Positions 1 to 5,364 of a stretch of DNA of 5,364 bases are shown here, one piece after another. The position numbers and the translations under genes were made by a program. The first letter of the stretch is position 1; each line of letters begins with the position of its first letter. The stretch comes from an uncultured Clostridia bacterium. GTDB lineage: Bacteria; Bacillota; Clostridia; Oscillospirales; Acutalibacteraceae. The stretch covers positions 1-5,364 of the forward strand of contig CAMBQD010000083.1 of NCBI GenBank assembly GCA_945869905.1. Reading direction: 5' to 3'. The notes below the pieces were generated by a model. The model made no database searches. It was not told where the DNA came from and saw only the letters and a program-made list of their open reading frames with translations.

Positions 1-153
1 ACCTGAGCGTCTGCGCTGATTTTTATGAGCGTCGCGTGCTAAGTTATATGCCTTTTCAATTTTATCGCAATCGTACTGAGAATTTTTCTTTACCTCTTCA
101 AAAAACTCTTTAAAGCCGTCGTCATAATTCTCGTTATAACCTGTATCACTCAA
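1..153 (-). CDS. relA: RelA/SpoT-family (p)ppGpp synthetase/hydrolase, N-terminal 51 codons (partial)
   Basis: Only the first 51 codons are present before the window edge. Codons 27-51 read YDCDKIEKAYNLARD, then AHKNQRRRSG. This is the opening of the RSH hydrolase (HD) domain, in which an alpha-helix with A..AHxxQxRxSG precedes the GEPYIxHP motif that would lie just outside the window. Full-length RSH enzymes are usually about 730 residues and make and degrade the alarmone (p)ppGpp in response to starvation. The frame has an in-frame TGA at 169-171 and no ATG or GTG afterwards, so the start must be the TTG at 153. It overlaps the recJ stop by 8 bases and has AAGGGAAGG upstream. In Bacillus the order is recJ-apt-relA; here apt is absent between them. 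Whether it is the bifunctional Rel or another RSH form cannot be decided from this fragment. Confidence 0.88.
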   Translation of the reverse strand, partial: MSDTGYNENYDDGFKEFFEEVKKNSQYDCDKIEKAYNLARDAHKNQRRRSG

Positions 154-2179
154 TGTTAAGCCTTCCCTTCAAGGATTTCATTATGTCTGTACTGTTAAGG
201 TCTACCTTGCCCTGCGTATTTTTTATTATAACCCTTTCTCCGTCCGATGTAACAAGACCTGCCTGACGGAATGCCTCAACTGCAAAGGCAAGCTGACCGT
301 ATGTAACCGACTGACCCATAGCAAAGTACAAATCGTCAAAGCTGTACTGCCAGCCGTTATTGCTTTTTAAAAATCTGTAAATTAACGCGCAGGTATCCCT
401 TGAGGGATAAAGCTCTCCCACAGGGGTGTTGCCCAGCTTAAACAGCTCATAATCGCTTTTCTCGGCAAAATATCTGTCATCATCAATACCGTTCAGTCTT
501 ACGTCTGCCATACGTATTGAAAGATAATATTTTCCTTTATAATAACTCTTTGAAACCTTAATTGCAAGGTCAAGCATATCCCCTGCTTTATATGGAAATT
601 CCTCGACACTTGTTTGGAATTTGACAATCTTAAAGCTCTGACCCTTTTTTTGAACCTCTATTCTTATGTGCCTGCCGTCACCTATCGGCGATACGTTAAG
701 CAGCTTTACGTTAAATAAGCCGAACACAGGCTGTGGGTTATCGGCACCGTAGGGCTCAAGGACAGTTAGATTATCAACTAATTCCGTGTTAAGATAAAAC
801 GGAGACAACTTGCAGTCGATCCTGATGCTTTGAGCAGGCATTACGGGAAAAGCAGATATTGCATAGGCATTAATTCTTTTCCTAAAGGCGTTTATATCCT
901 TTTCTCTGATACCCAAACCTGCCGCCAAGGGATGACCGCCGTAATGGGTGAGCACATCCGAGCAGGAGGAAATGGCGTCAAATATATTAAATCCGTCAAC
1001 ACTTCTTGCAGAGCCTACACATTCGCCGTCATCGTCAATGCCGATAATAACCGCAGGCTTGCCATACTGTGAAACCACGTGAGATGCGGCAATACCTATT
1101 ACACCGTGATGATAATTTTTACCTGCAATTACGATAACACGGTCATCTGCAAGGGACGGATTTAAGGATATTTTTTCCCTTATATCCTCTGCTATATTTG
1201 CTTCCACCTCATGCCTGTGGGTGTTTTCAAGATTAAGCTGCTGTGCCTTAAACTGCGCCTCCTCATAATCGTCGCAAATCAAAAGCTCAAGTGCTTTATA
1301 CGCCGAGTCCATTCTGCCGGCGGCATTTATACGCGGACAAAGCTGAAATGCAATATCCACTGATGTAAGCTCGTCATCACTGTTCCCTGCCGCCTGACGA
1401 AGTGCAGCTAATCCTATTCTTGAGTCGGAATTAATAAGCTCCAAGCCGGCCCTTACAAAGCCCCTGTTTTCACTTTTTAGTGGAACAATATCACCTATTG
1501 TTCCAATGGCAACAAGGTCTGCATACTGCTCCAGCATATCCTGAACATCGCCGTCATAAAGAGCGCAGGCAAGCTTAAATGCCACTCCTACTCCTGCAAA
1601 ATCCCTGAACTTAATTTTATTATCGGATCTGTGAGGATTGATAACGGCACATGCCTTTGGCAAAGCAACTCCAATCTGATGATGGTCTGTAACCACCAAA
1701 TCCATACCCAGTGTACTGATATACTCCGCCTCGGCAATGGCGGAAATACCGTTATCAACAGTGATAATCAAATCCGTTCCCTGTGCCTTAATTCTGTCTA
1801 TTGCACCGTTATTCATACCGTAGCCGTCGGTTAATCTATTTGGTATAAAGTACGTAACATTTGCGCCCATGCTTTCAAGGAAGGTATAAAGAAGGGCTGT
1901 GGCGGTTACTCCGTCACAGTCATAATCTCCGTAAATACAAATCTTTTCATTGCTGTCAACAGCGTCGTTAATACGGCAAACAGCCTTATCCATATCTGCT
2001 AATGAATAAGGCGAAGTATAGGCATAGCTGCTTGACAAAAAGTCAGATGCCGAAAGCTCGTCATCAATTCCCCTTGACACAAGAAGAAAGGCAATGAACG
2101 GGTCAATATTCAGTTTTTCACTTAAAAACGACGCCTTTTCCTTATCAGCATCGGCAACTATCCATCTGTTATGCGCCAT
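146..2179 (-). CDS. recJ: Single-stranded-DNA-specific 5'-3' exonuclease RecJ
   Basis: The 677-residue DHH-family nuclease degrades single-stranded DNA 5' to 3' during recombination, mismatch and base-excision repair. Domain order: the DHH domain has YGDYDCDGVTATALL (83-97; D85, D87, D89), VDNG with D142, TDHH (164-167) and IGDIVPL (228-234). PRINAAGRM spans 282-290. The DHHA1 domain has NYHHGVIGIAAS (355-366) and HYGGHPLAAG (412-421). An OB-fold follows at roughly 453-563. The C-terminal region of about 570-677, with YPSRDTCALIYRFL near 591, resembles the extension of Bacillota RecJ and is absent from the shorter E. coli protein. A cysteine (C88) sits where alanine is common in the first motif, which should not abolish metal binding. 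The ATG shares a base with the hisE TAA (TAATG), and no good Shine-Dalgarno is visible; the nearest G-rich patch is about 16 bases away. Translation is therefore probably coupled to hisE. It overlaps the next gene by 8 bases. Confidence 0.97.
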   Translation of the reverse strand: MAHNRWIVADADKEKASFLSEKLNIDPFIAFLLVSRGIDDELSASDFLSSSYAYTSPYSLADMDKAVCRINDAVDSNEKICIYGDYDCDGVTATALLYTFLESMGANVTYFIPNRLTDGYGMNNGAIDRIKAQGTDLIITVDNGISAIAEAEYISTLGMDLVVTDHHQIGVALPKACAVINPHRSDNKIKFRDFAGVGVAFKLACALYDGDVQDMLEQYADLVAIGTIGDIVPLKSENRGFVRAGLELINSDSRIGLAALRQAAGNSDDELTSVDIAFQLCPRINAAGRMDSAYKALELLICDDYEEAQFKAQQLNLENTHRHEVEANIAEDIREKISLNPSLADDRVIVIAGKNYHHGVIGIAASHVVSQYGKPAVIIGIDDDGECVGSARSVDGFNIFDAISSCSDVLTHYGGHPLAAGLGIREKDINAFRKRINAYAISAFPVMPAQSIRIDCKLSPFYLNTELVDNLTVLEPYGADNPQPVFGLFNVKLLNVSPIGDGRHIRIEVQKKGQSFKIVKFQTSVEEFPYKAGDMLDLAIKVSKSYYKGKYYLSIRMADVRLNGIDDDRYFAEKSDYELFKLGNTPVGELYPSRDTCALIYRFLKSNNGWQYSFDDLYFAMGQSVTYGQLAFAVEAFRQAGLVTSDGERVIIKNTQGKVDLNSTDIMKSLKGRLNIE
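161..169 (-). promoter_or_regulatory. Ribosome binding site of the relA/spoT-like gene (supports TTG start)
   Basis: The minus strand reads AAGGGAAGG, ending seven bases before the TTG at 153. It lies within the last recJ codons. It supports initiation at that TTG, the only usual start codon available in the frame. Confidence 0.6.
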
Positions 2180-2502
2180 TATGTATTCTTATCTACCACG
2201 TGGAATTTTTTAAGATTTCCTGCCTTGGCGGCTCTTTTTTCAAGCTCCGCCTCAATATCCTCAGGGGTAATACCCTGATTTGCCATCATAACAAGTGTAT
2301 GATAAATAAGGTCTGTTATTTCATACACGGTTTCATCCTTGTCGTTATTTTTAGCGGCAATCACCATTTCGGTACATTCCTCGCCTACCTTCTTTAATAT
2401 TTTATCAATACCCTTTTCAAAAAGGTAGCAGGTGTAGGAGCCCTCCTGCTGAGCCTCTTTTCTTTCAAGTATTGTTTGATATTCAGCCTTTATATAGTCC
2501 AT
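2179..2502 (-). CDS. hisE: Phosphoribosyl-ATP pyrophosphohydrolase
   Basis: This 107-residue all-alpha protein of the MazG/HisE-like superfamily hydrolyses phosphoribosyl-ATP to phosphoribosyl-AMP and pyrophosphate, the second pathway step, feeding HisI. The N-terminal ERKEAQQEGSYT is typical of HisE. The Mg-binding helices are seen as KKVGEECTEMVIAAK (37-51; E41, E42, E45) and YEITDLIYH (60-68; E61, D64). The tail EKRAAKAGNL is also typical. Start choice: ATG at 2502, because a near-ideal GGGAGG lies six bases upstream. An in-frame TTG at 2526 would add eight residues, but its codons would run through that Shine-Dalgarno and its own upstream region has none. The TAA overlaps the recJ ATG by one base. 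HisI and HisE are separate genes here, and both appear complete. Confidence 0.95.
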   Translation of the reverse strand: MDYIKAEYQTILERKEAQQEGSYTCYLFEKGIDKILKKVGEECTEMVIAAKNNDKDETVYEITDLIYHTLVMMANQGITPEDIEAELEKRAAKAGNLKKFHVVDKNT

Positions 2503-2508
2503 AATTGT

Positions 2509-2514
2509 CCTCCC
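2509..2514 (-). promoter_or_regulatory. Ribosome binding site of hisE (decides the start)
   Basis: The minus strand reads GGGAGG, six bases before the ATG at 2502. It lies in the 30-base gap after hisI. Its position argues for the 107-residue HisE over the longer TTG-initiated form. Confidence 0.8.
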
Positions 2515-2532
2515 TCGTTTTTTCAAACACTG

Positions 2533-2850
2533 TTAAACTATCTTGTTAAAAAAGCAGGAATGATTACCTGTGTGGCAGGCGGCACCTGTTTGAACAACCT
2601 TAACAAGCAGTGTATCGTCGTCACAGTCGCCTGAAATTGAAACAACCCTTTGCAAATGACCTGAGGTTGCGCCCTTATTCCAAAGCTCCTGCCTTGAACG
2701 CGACCAAAACCAAGTATAGCCTGTTTCAAGAGTTTTTTGCATTGACTCCCTGTTCATATATGCAAGCATAAGCACCTCGCCTGTTGACTCCTCCTGCACA
2801 ACTGCAGGGATTAAATCCGCTTTTTTAAAATACCTTTCAACATCAATCAT
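2533..2850 (-). CDS. hisI: Phosphoribosyl-AMP cyclohydrolase
   Basis: The 105-residue stand-alone cyclohydrolase hydrolyses the N1-C6 bond of phosphoribosyl-AMP to give ProFAR, the HisA substrate. Conserved blocks are VLMLAYMN (26-33), WFWSRSRQELWNKGATSG (47-64), HLQRVV (65-70), and the metal site DCDDD (75-79; D75, D77, D79 for Mg, C76 for Zn) with C92 and C99 in ACHTGNHSC. All expected zinc and magnesium ligands are therefore present. It is not fused to HisE, unlike in enterobacteria. The ATG at 2850 has GGAGG six bases upstream and overlaps the end of hisA by 8 bases. A second ATG at 2843 is out of frame. A 30-base gap separates it from hisE, the largest non-coding stretch in the window. 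Confidence 0.96.
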   Translation of the reverse strand: MIDVERYFKKADLIPAVVQEESTGEVLMLAYMNRESMQKTLETGYTWFWSRSRQELWNKGATSGHLQRVVSISGDCDDDTLLVKVVQTGAACHTGNHSCFFNKIV

Positions 2851-3559
2851 TGCAAGCCTCCACTGCCTGTTTTAAATCAAGAGTTTTTTCATAAATGCTT
2901 TTACCGCAGATTGCACCGTACAAACCGCTGTCACGCAGAGAAATAATATCGTCAATATTTGTTACTCCGCCTGAGGCGGTAATATTGCAGGACACTGCGT
3001 TGTTAATCTCAGTCAGTTGTTCAAGATTGGGGCCTGCAAGGGTTCCGTCCTTACCGATGTCGGTATAAATAATAGTGCTTACGCCCACATCCTCCATTTG
3101 ACTTGCCAAATCGGTGAAATACACGTCACTGCTTTCCATCCAGCCCTCAGTGGCGGCATAGCCGTTTTTTGCGTCAATTCCAACAGCAATTGCGTCGCCG
3201 AATTCCTTAACAGCCTCTTTTACAAGCTGAGGATTTTTAAGGGCAACAGAACCGAGAATAATACGGCTTATGCCGTTATTTATATAAAAATCAATATCCT
3301 TCATTGTACGTATTCCGCCGCCCAGCTCCACCTTTAAGGTCGTCTGCTTTGCCACGGAAATAAAGGTCTGTGCATTAACAGGCTCTTTTTTCAACGAGCC
3401 GTCAAGGTCCACCATATGCACCCACTGACAGCCTGACCGAACAAAGCCCTCTGCAGTTTCCAGCACATCTGATGCAACCTGCTTGGCAGTGGAAAAATCG
3501 CCCTTATAAAGCCTGACGGGCTTGCCGTCAATAATATCAATTGCAGGAAAAATTATCAT
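2843..3559 (-). CDS. hisA: ProFAR isomerase (HisA)
   Basis: The 238-residue (beta-alpha)8 barrel protein has the usual HisA length. It converts ProFAR to PRFAR by an Amadori rearrangement in the cytoplasm. The N-terminus MIIFPAIDIIDGKPVRLYKG carries the catalytic base D8. The expected second catalytic aspartate is D129 in VGIDAKNG. Phosphate-binding loops are GGGIR (80-84) and ASGGV (195-199), and TDIGKDGTLAG spans 166-176. The TDIxxDGT signature and AIDI start favour HisA over its relative HisF, which normally begins with a KRIIPCLD-type motif. Bifunctional PriA cannot be fully excluded without checking for trpF. The start ATG shares its A with the hisB TAA and has AAAGGAG seven bases upstream within the hisB tail. 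The 3' end overlaps hisI by 8 bases. No hisH precedes it and no hisF follows. Confidence 0.96.
   Translation of the reverse strand: MIIFPAIDIIDGKPVRLYKGDFSTAKQVASDVLETAEGFVRSGCQWVHMVDLDGSLKKEPVNAQTFISVAKQTTLKVELGGGIRTMKDIDFYINNGISRIILGSVALKNPQLVKEAVKEFGDAIAVGIDAKNGYAATEGWMESSDVYFTDLASQMEDVGVSTIIYTDIGKDGTLAGPNLEQLTEINNAVSCNITASGGVTNIDDIISLRDSGLYGAICGKSIYEKTLDLKQAVEACND
2857..2861 (-). promoter_or_regulatory. Ribosome binding site of hisI
   Basis: The minus strand reads GGAGG, six bases before the ATG at 2850. The site lies inside the last hisA codons. It fixes the start that produces the 8-base overlap with hisA. Confidence 0.75.
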
Positions 3560-4137
3560 TAAAGAACTCCTTTGGTTGAAAGGACAGAGCCGTCCTGATT
3601 TTTACGTGTGGCAATTTGCAGTGCATGGGCAACTGCCTTGAAGATTGCCTCTATCTCGTGATGAGCATTGGCACCGTAGGGCACACTGATATGCAGTGTT
3701 ATTGCAGAGTTCATTGCAAAAGCTCTGAAAAATTCCTCTGTTACACAGGTTTCATAATCGCCGCAAAGCTCCTGCTCAAATGAGGCCTTAAACACCAAAA
3801 ACGGTCTGTTTGATATATCCAAAACGCAGTTGGCAAGTGCCTCGTCCATAGGAACGGAAAAGGAGCCGTAGCGCACAATGCCGCTCATATCACCCAAAGC
3901 CTGCCTGAATGCCGTACCCAAGGCAATGCCTGTGTCCTCAACCGTGTGGTGAGTATCAACCTCCAAATCACCTGTGACCTTAACCTTTAAGCCAAAGCCT
4001 CCGTGAACGCCGAAGGCGGTCAGCATATGGTCAAAAAAGCCGATACCAGTTGAAATCTCAACCTCACCGCCGTCAAGATTAAGCTCAACGGAAATTTGAG
4101 TTTCCTTAGTATTTCTTACAACCGTGGCAGTTCTCAT
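3559..4137 (-). CDS. hisB: Imidazoleglycerol-phosphate dehydratase (monofunctional)
   Basis: The 192-residue protein has the normal length for single-function IGPD; the N-terminal histidinol-phosphatase domain of the enterobacterial fusion is absent. It catalyses the manganese-dependent dehydration of imidazole glycerol phosphate to imidazole acetol phosphate in the cytoplasm, usually as a 24-mer. Visible family motifs are GIGFFDHML (31-39, H37), H45, DTHHTVEDTG (61-70, H63, H64, E67), PMDEA (96-100), AHHEIEAIFKA (158-168, H159, H160, E161), and the conserved C-terminal STKGVL. The histidine and glutamate ligands for both metals appear intact. Start choice: ATG at 4137, with GAGGT seven bases upstream overlapping the DUF3006 stop. 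The stop overlaps the hisA ATG by one base (TAATG). A phosphatase for histidinol phosphate and the aminotransferase HisC are not in the window. Confidence 0.97.
   Translation of the reverse strand: MRTATVVRNTKETQISVELNLDGGEVEISTGIGFFDHMLTAFGVHGGFGLKVKVTGDLEVDTHHTVEDTGIALGTAFRQALGDMSGIVRYGSFSVPMDEALANCVLDISNRPFLVFKASFEQELCGDYETCVTEEFFRAFAMNSAITLHISVPYGANAHHEIEAIFKAVAHALQIATRKNQDGSVLSTKGVL
3567..3573 (-). promoter_or_regulatory. Ribosome binding site of hisA
   Basis: The minus strand reads AAAGGAG, seven bases before the hisA ATG at 3559. It is embedded in the conserved STKGVL codons at the end of hisB. hisA can therefore recruit ribosomes itself, as well as receive them by reinitiation at TAATG. 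Confidence 0.7.
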
Positions 4138-4147
4138 ACCTTTTACC

Positions 4148-4348
4148 TCAATCCTTAAAAAGACTGTTCATCAGCCTGTCGATTTTTTCTTTTATTTCCC
4201 CTGTTTCTGCTTTATCTACAGAAACAGTTAAAACGTCGCCCTCTTTAACTCCTGACGGAAGGGCGCCGATATCAATATCAACTGTCTTGCCGTTTGGAAG
4301 CTCACAAACGGCAATATCATTTTCAATTCTGTCAATTATCCATTTCAT
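4148..4348 (-). CDS. DUF3006 small protein, partner of the MBL hydrolase
   Basis: This is a 66-residue acidic protein beginning MKWIIDRIENDIAVCELPNG. It fits the DUF3006 pattern: an N-terminal DRIE, a short beta-rich stretch with AVCELPNGK, the central LPSGVKEGDVLTV (residues 30-42), and a helical tail KEKIDRLMNSLF. No signal peptide, membrane segment or catalytic motif is visible, so it is probably a small cytoplasmic beta-barrel-like domain. No biochemical function is known to me. Genes of this family are often found next to ComEC-like MBL hydrolases (recalled, not checked). Here the ATG lies one base after the TAA of that gene, so the two are almost certainly co-translated. A longer frame from an ATG at 4417 would add 23 residues lying wholly inside the MBL coding region and not resembling the family; the start at 4348 is preferred. 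Its TGA forms part of the hisB ribosome binding site. Confidence 0.82.
   Translation of the reverse strand: MKWIIDRIENDIAVCELPNGKTVDIDIGALPSGVKEGDVLTVSVDKAETGEIKEKIDRLMNSLFKD
4201..4227. repeat. Perfect 9-bp inverted repeat inside the DUF3006 gene
   Basis: CTGTTTCTG at 4201-4209 is exactly complementary to CAGAAACAG at 4219-4227, with a 9-base loop. In the mRNA it would form a hairpin about 65 bases before the hisB start. No U-tract follows on either strand, so it is not an intrinsic terminator. It lies within codons for VSVDKAETG, and a repeat of this size can occur by chance in a few kilobases. Confidence 0.35.
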
Positions 4349-4349
4349 A

Positions 4350-5258
4350 TTATTTTTCACATTCCACATCAAAGCCGCCTTTGCCGTCACAGGTAACTGT
4401 AACCGTACCCTGTTCATCTGTACGGTAAATTTCAGCCTTAAGCTTATTTAATCTGTCTAACGCCTCTGAATGAGGATGACCGTAGGAATTACCTGCACCG
4501 CAGGAAATTACGGCATATTCAGGCTTAACGGCATATAAAAAATCAATAGTTGACGAGTACCTGCTGCCGTGATGACCTACCTTAAGCACATCGGCTGAAA
4601 GGGAGGTGTAATCCCTATCAAGCATCTCCTCCTCGGAAATATCCTCGGCATCACCCGTAAACAAAAAGGAATTACTGCCGTAGCTTATTTTAAGCACTGC
4701 TGAATAATTATTTATCTCCTCATATTGCGTACCCACAGGGGCAAGAAATTCCATTTGCAATTCACTGTCGGAATAAACCTCAGTACCTGCCTTGGCAGTA
4801 TTTATCGTCATTCCCTTATCGGATATTTCTTCAAGCAGGCCTTCAAAGGTTCTTGTGGCAGTTGATACCTTAGGCATATAAATTTCACCTATGTCAAATC
4901 CCTCCACAACCTGACTCATACCGCCAATATGGTCTGCATGGGGATGAGTGGCAACAAGATAATCTATTTTTGTATATCCGGCCTGCTTAATATAATCAGT
5001 AACGGTCTGTCCACTGTCGGCAGTACCTGCATCAATAAGCATACACTGACCGTTTGGCAGTTCAACGAATTCGCTGTCACCCTGCCCTACGTCAAGGAAA
5101 TGGACTACAATACCGTCTTTATTTGTTAATGCTTCATTTACTGCATTATCGGTTTTGGTTTGACTGTTAAAAAAGGAAATCGCCGATAGTAATATAACAA
5201 CAGCTAAAACAAAAACGGCAGGAGTATAGTATTTTTTCTTATCGTATTTTACACTCAT
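4350..5258 (-). CDS. Membrane-anchored ComEC/Rec2-type metallo-beta-lactamase-fold hydrolase
   Basis: The protein has 302 residues. A basic N-terminus (KYDKKKYY) is followed by one hydrophobic segment at about residues 13-30. There is no lipobox cysteine, so this is probably an uncleaved N-in anchor or signal peptide that places the catalytic domain outside the membrane. The MBL domain starts near residue 50 with FLDVGQGDSEFVELPNG. It carries the metal motif HPHADH at 105-110 (H105, H107, D109, H110), NNYSAVLK at 183-190, TGDAED with D203, GHHGS at 228-232, and GHPH at 260-263. These are hallmarks of the hydrolase domain of the DNA-uptake protein ComEC/Rec2, but the many membrane helices of the ComEC channel are absent. 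The substrate is unknown; a nuclease or phosphodiesterase acting on extracellular nucleic acid is a family-level inference. The ATG overlaps the hisD stop by 4 bases and has an AAGGTG Shine-Dalgarno 8 bases upstream. The DUF3006 gene follows after one base. All expected metal ligands seem present, so it is probably active. Confidence 0.88.
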   Translation of the reverse strand: MSVKYDKKKYYTPAVFVLAVVILLSAISFFNSQTKTDNAVNEALTNKDGIVVHFLDVGQGDSEFVELPNGQCMLIDAGTADSGQTVTDYIKQAGYTKIDYLVATHPHADHIGGMSQVVEGFDIGEIYMPKVSTATRTFEGLLEEISDKGMTINTAKAGTEVYSDSELQMEFLAPVGTQYEEINNYSAVLKISYGSNSFLFTGDAEDISEEEMLDRDYTSLSADVLKVGHHGSRYSSTIDFLYAVKPEYAVISCGAGNSYGHPHSEALDRLNKLKAEIYRTDEQGTVTVTCDGKGGFDVECEK

Positions 5259-5364
5259 TCAAATCGCACCTTGATTGAATTTGCGTGAGCGGTTAATCCC
5301 TCAGTATCGGCAAGCTTAACAATATCGTCCTTTGCCTTGCCCAGCTCCTCCTCGGTATAATAAA
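5255..5364 (-). CDS. hisD: Histidinol dehydrogenase, C-terminal end (partial, 5' end outside window)
   Basis: Only the last 35 codons and the TGA stop are present; the gene enters from the high-coordinate edge, and the first two bases belong to an incomplete codon. The reading frame ends in the segment EGLTAHANSIKVRFE (the final 15 residues). This matches the well-conserved C-terminus of histidinol dehydrogenases, where the sequence around EGLTAHA lies near the active site of the partner subunit. HisD is a zinc- and NAD-dependent cytoplasmic enzyme that oxidises L-histidinol to L-histidine through histidinaldehyde, the last two steps of the pathway. The TGA overlaps the ATG of the next gene in an ATGA arrangement, suggesting co-transcription and translational coupling. 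Identification rests on a short but distinctive tail and on the histidine genes that follow; the catalytic core cannot be inspected here. Confidence 0.9.
   Translation of the reverse strand, partial: YYTEEELGKAKDDIVKLADTEGLTAHANSIKVRFE
5267..5272 (-). promoter_or_regulatory. Ribosome binding site of the ComEC-like MBL gene
   Basis: The minus strand reads AAGGTG, eight bases before the ATG at 5258. It lies inside the last codons of hisD. It supports the ATG that overlaps the hisD stop as the true start. Confidence 0.65.

Noticed and set aside
830..1072. Plus-strand open frame of 80 codons
   Set aside because: It lies antisense within recJ, shows no recognisable family, and recJ is intact and strongly supported on the other strand.
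2196..2203. CCACGTGG palindrome near the end of hisE, followed by a T-run on the plus strand
   Set aside because: It encodes the conserved-looking HisE tail, the stem is only four base pairs with no loop, and no plus-strand gene ends there. It is neither a credible terminator nor a supported operator.
2503..2526. TTG start giving an eight-residue longer HisE
   Set aside because: The extra codons run through a strong GGGAGG site placed correctly for the ATG at 2502.
2538..2729. Second minus-strand frame of 63 codons inside hisI
   Set aside because: It reads an alternative frame of the conserved hisI metal-site region; it has no family resemblance.
3017..3337. Plus-strand open frame of 106 codons
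   Set aside because: It is antisense to hisA, whose motifs cover the same bases. The length is explained by the codon bias of hisA on the opposite strand.
4349..4417. Upstream ATG extending the DUF3006 protein to 89 residues
   Set aside because: The extra 23 codons lie in the MBL gene, do not look like the family N-terminus, and the ATG at 4348 gives the typical MKWIIDRIE start.
1..5364. Mobile element, CRISPR array, tRNA or toxin-antitoxin system
   Set aside because: I found no direct repeats, transposase or integrase motifs, tRNA-like folds or unexplained gap above 30 bases; all bases fit ordinary coding genes.

Overview
The window is a tightly packed, single-direction block of bacterial genes. 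Every supported gene reads on the minus strand, so transcription runs from position 5364 towards position 1. Nearly all bases are coding. Most junctions are overlaps of 1 to 8 bases, and the largest gap is about 30 bases. No promoter, terminator, RNA gene, mobile element or CRISPR array was seen. The genes look like the interior of one long operon whose promoter and end both lie outside the window. Strong purine-rich Shine-Dalgarno sites, a Bacillota-type RecJ with a C-terminal extension, and a recJ followed by a RelA/SpoT-type gene point to Bacillota, most likely class Clostridia (for example a gut anaerobe). This placement is inferred from gene content and was not tested.

In transcription order, 5364-5255 is the 3' end of hisD (histidinol dehydrogenase). 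Next comes a two-gene insert: a membrane-anchored ComEC-type metallo-beta-lactamase-fold protein (5258-4350) and a 66-residue DUF3006 protein (4348-4148). The histidine genes then resume with hisB (4137-3559), hisA (3559-2843), hisI (2850-2533) and hisE (2502-2179). They are followed by recJ (2179-146) and the first 51 codons of a RelA/SpoT-family (p)ppGpp enzyme gene (153-1, start TTG).

HisE and HisI open the phosphoribosyl-ATP ring (pyrophosphohydrolase, then cyclohydrolase). HisA isomerises the product. HisB dehydrates imidazole glycerol phosphate, and HisD carries out the last two oxidations. Missing from the run are hisC, expected between hisD and hisB, and hisH/hisF, the two halves of IGP synthase, expected around hisA. 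They must be encoded elsewhere if the pathway is complete. The ComEC-like/DUF3006 pair sits where hisC often lies.

The individual families are known. I see no clearly new system. The features most worth a second look are the MBL-DUF3006 pair inside the histidine operon, the absent hisC/hisH/hisF, and the physical linkage of histidine synthesis to recJ and the stringent-response gene.
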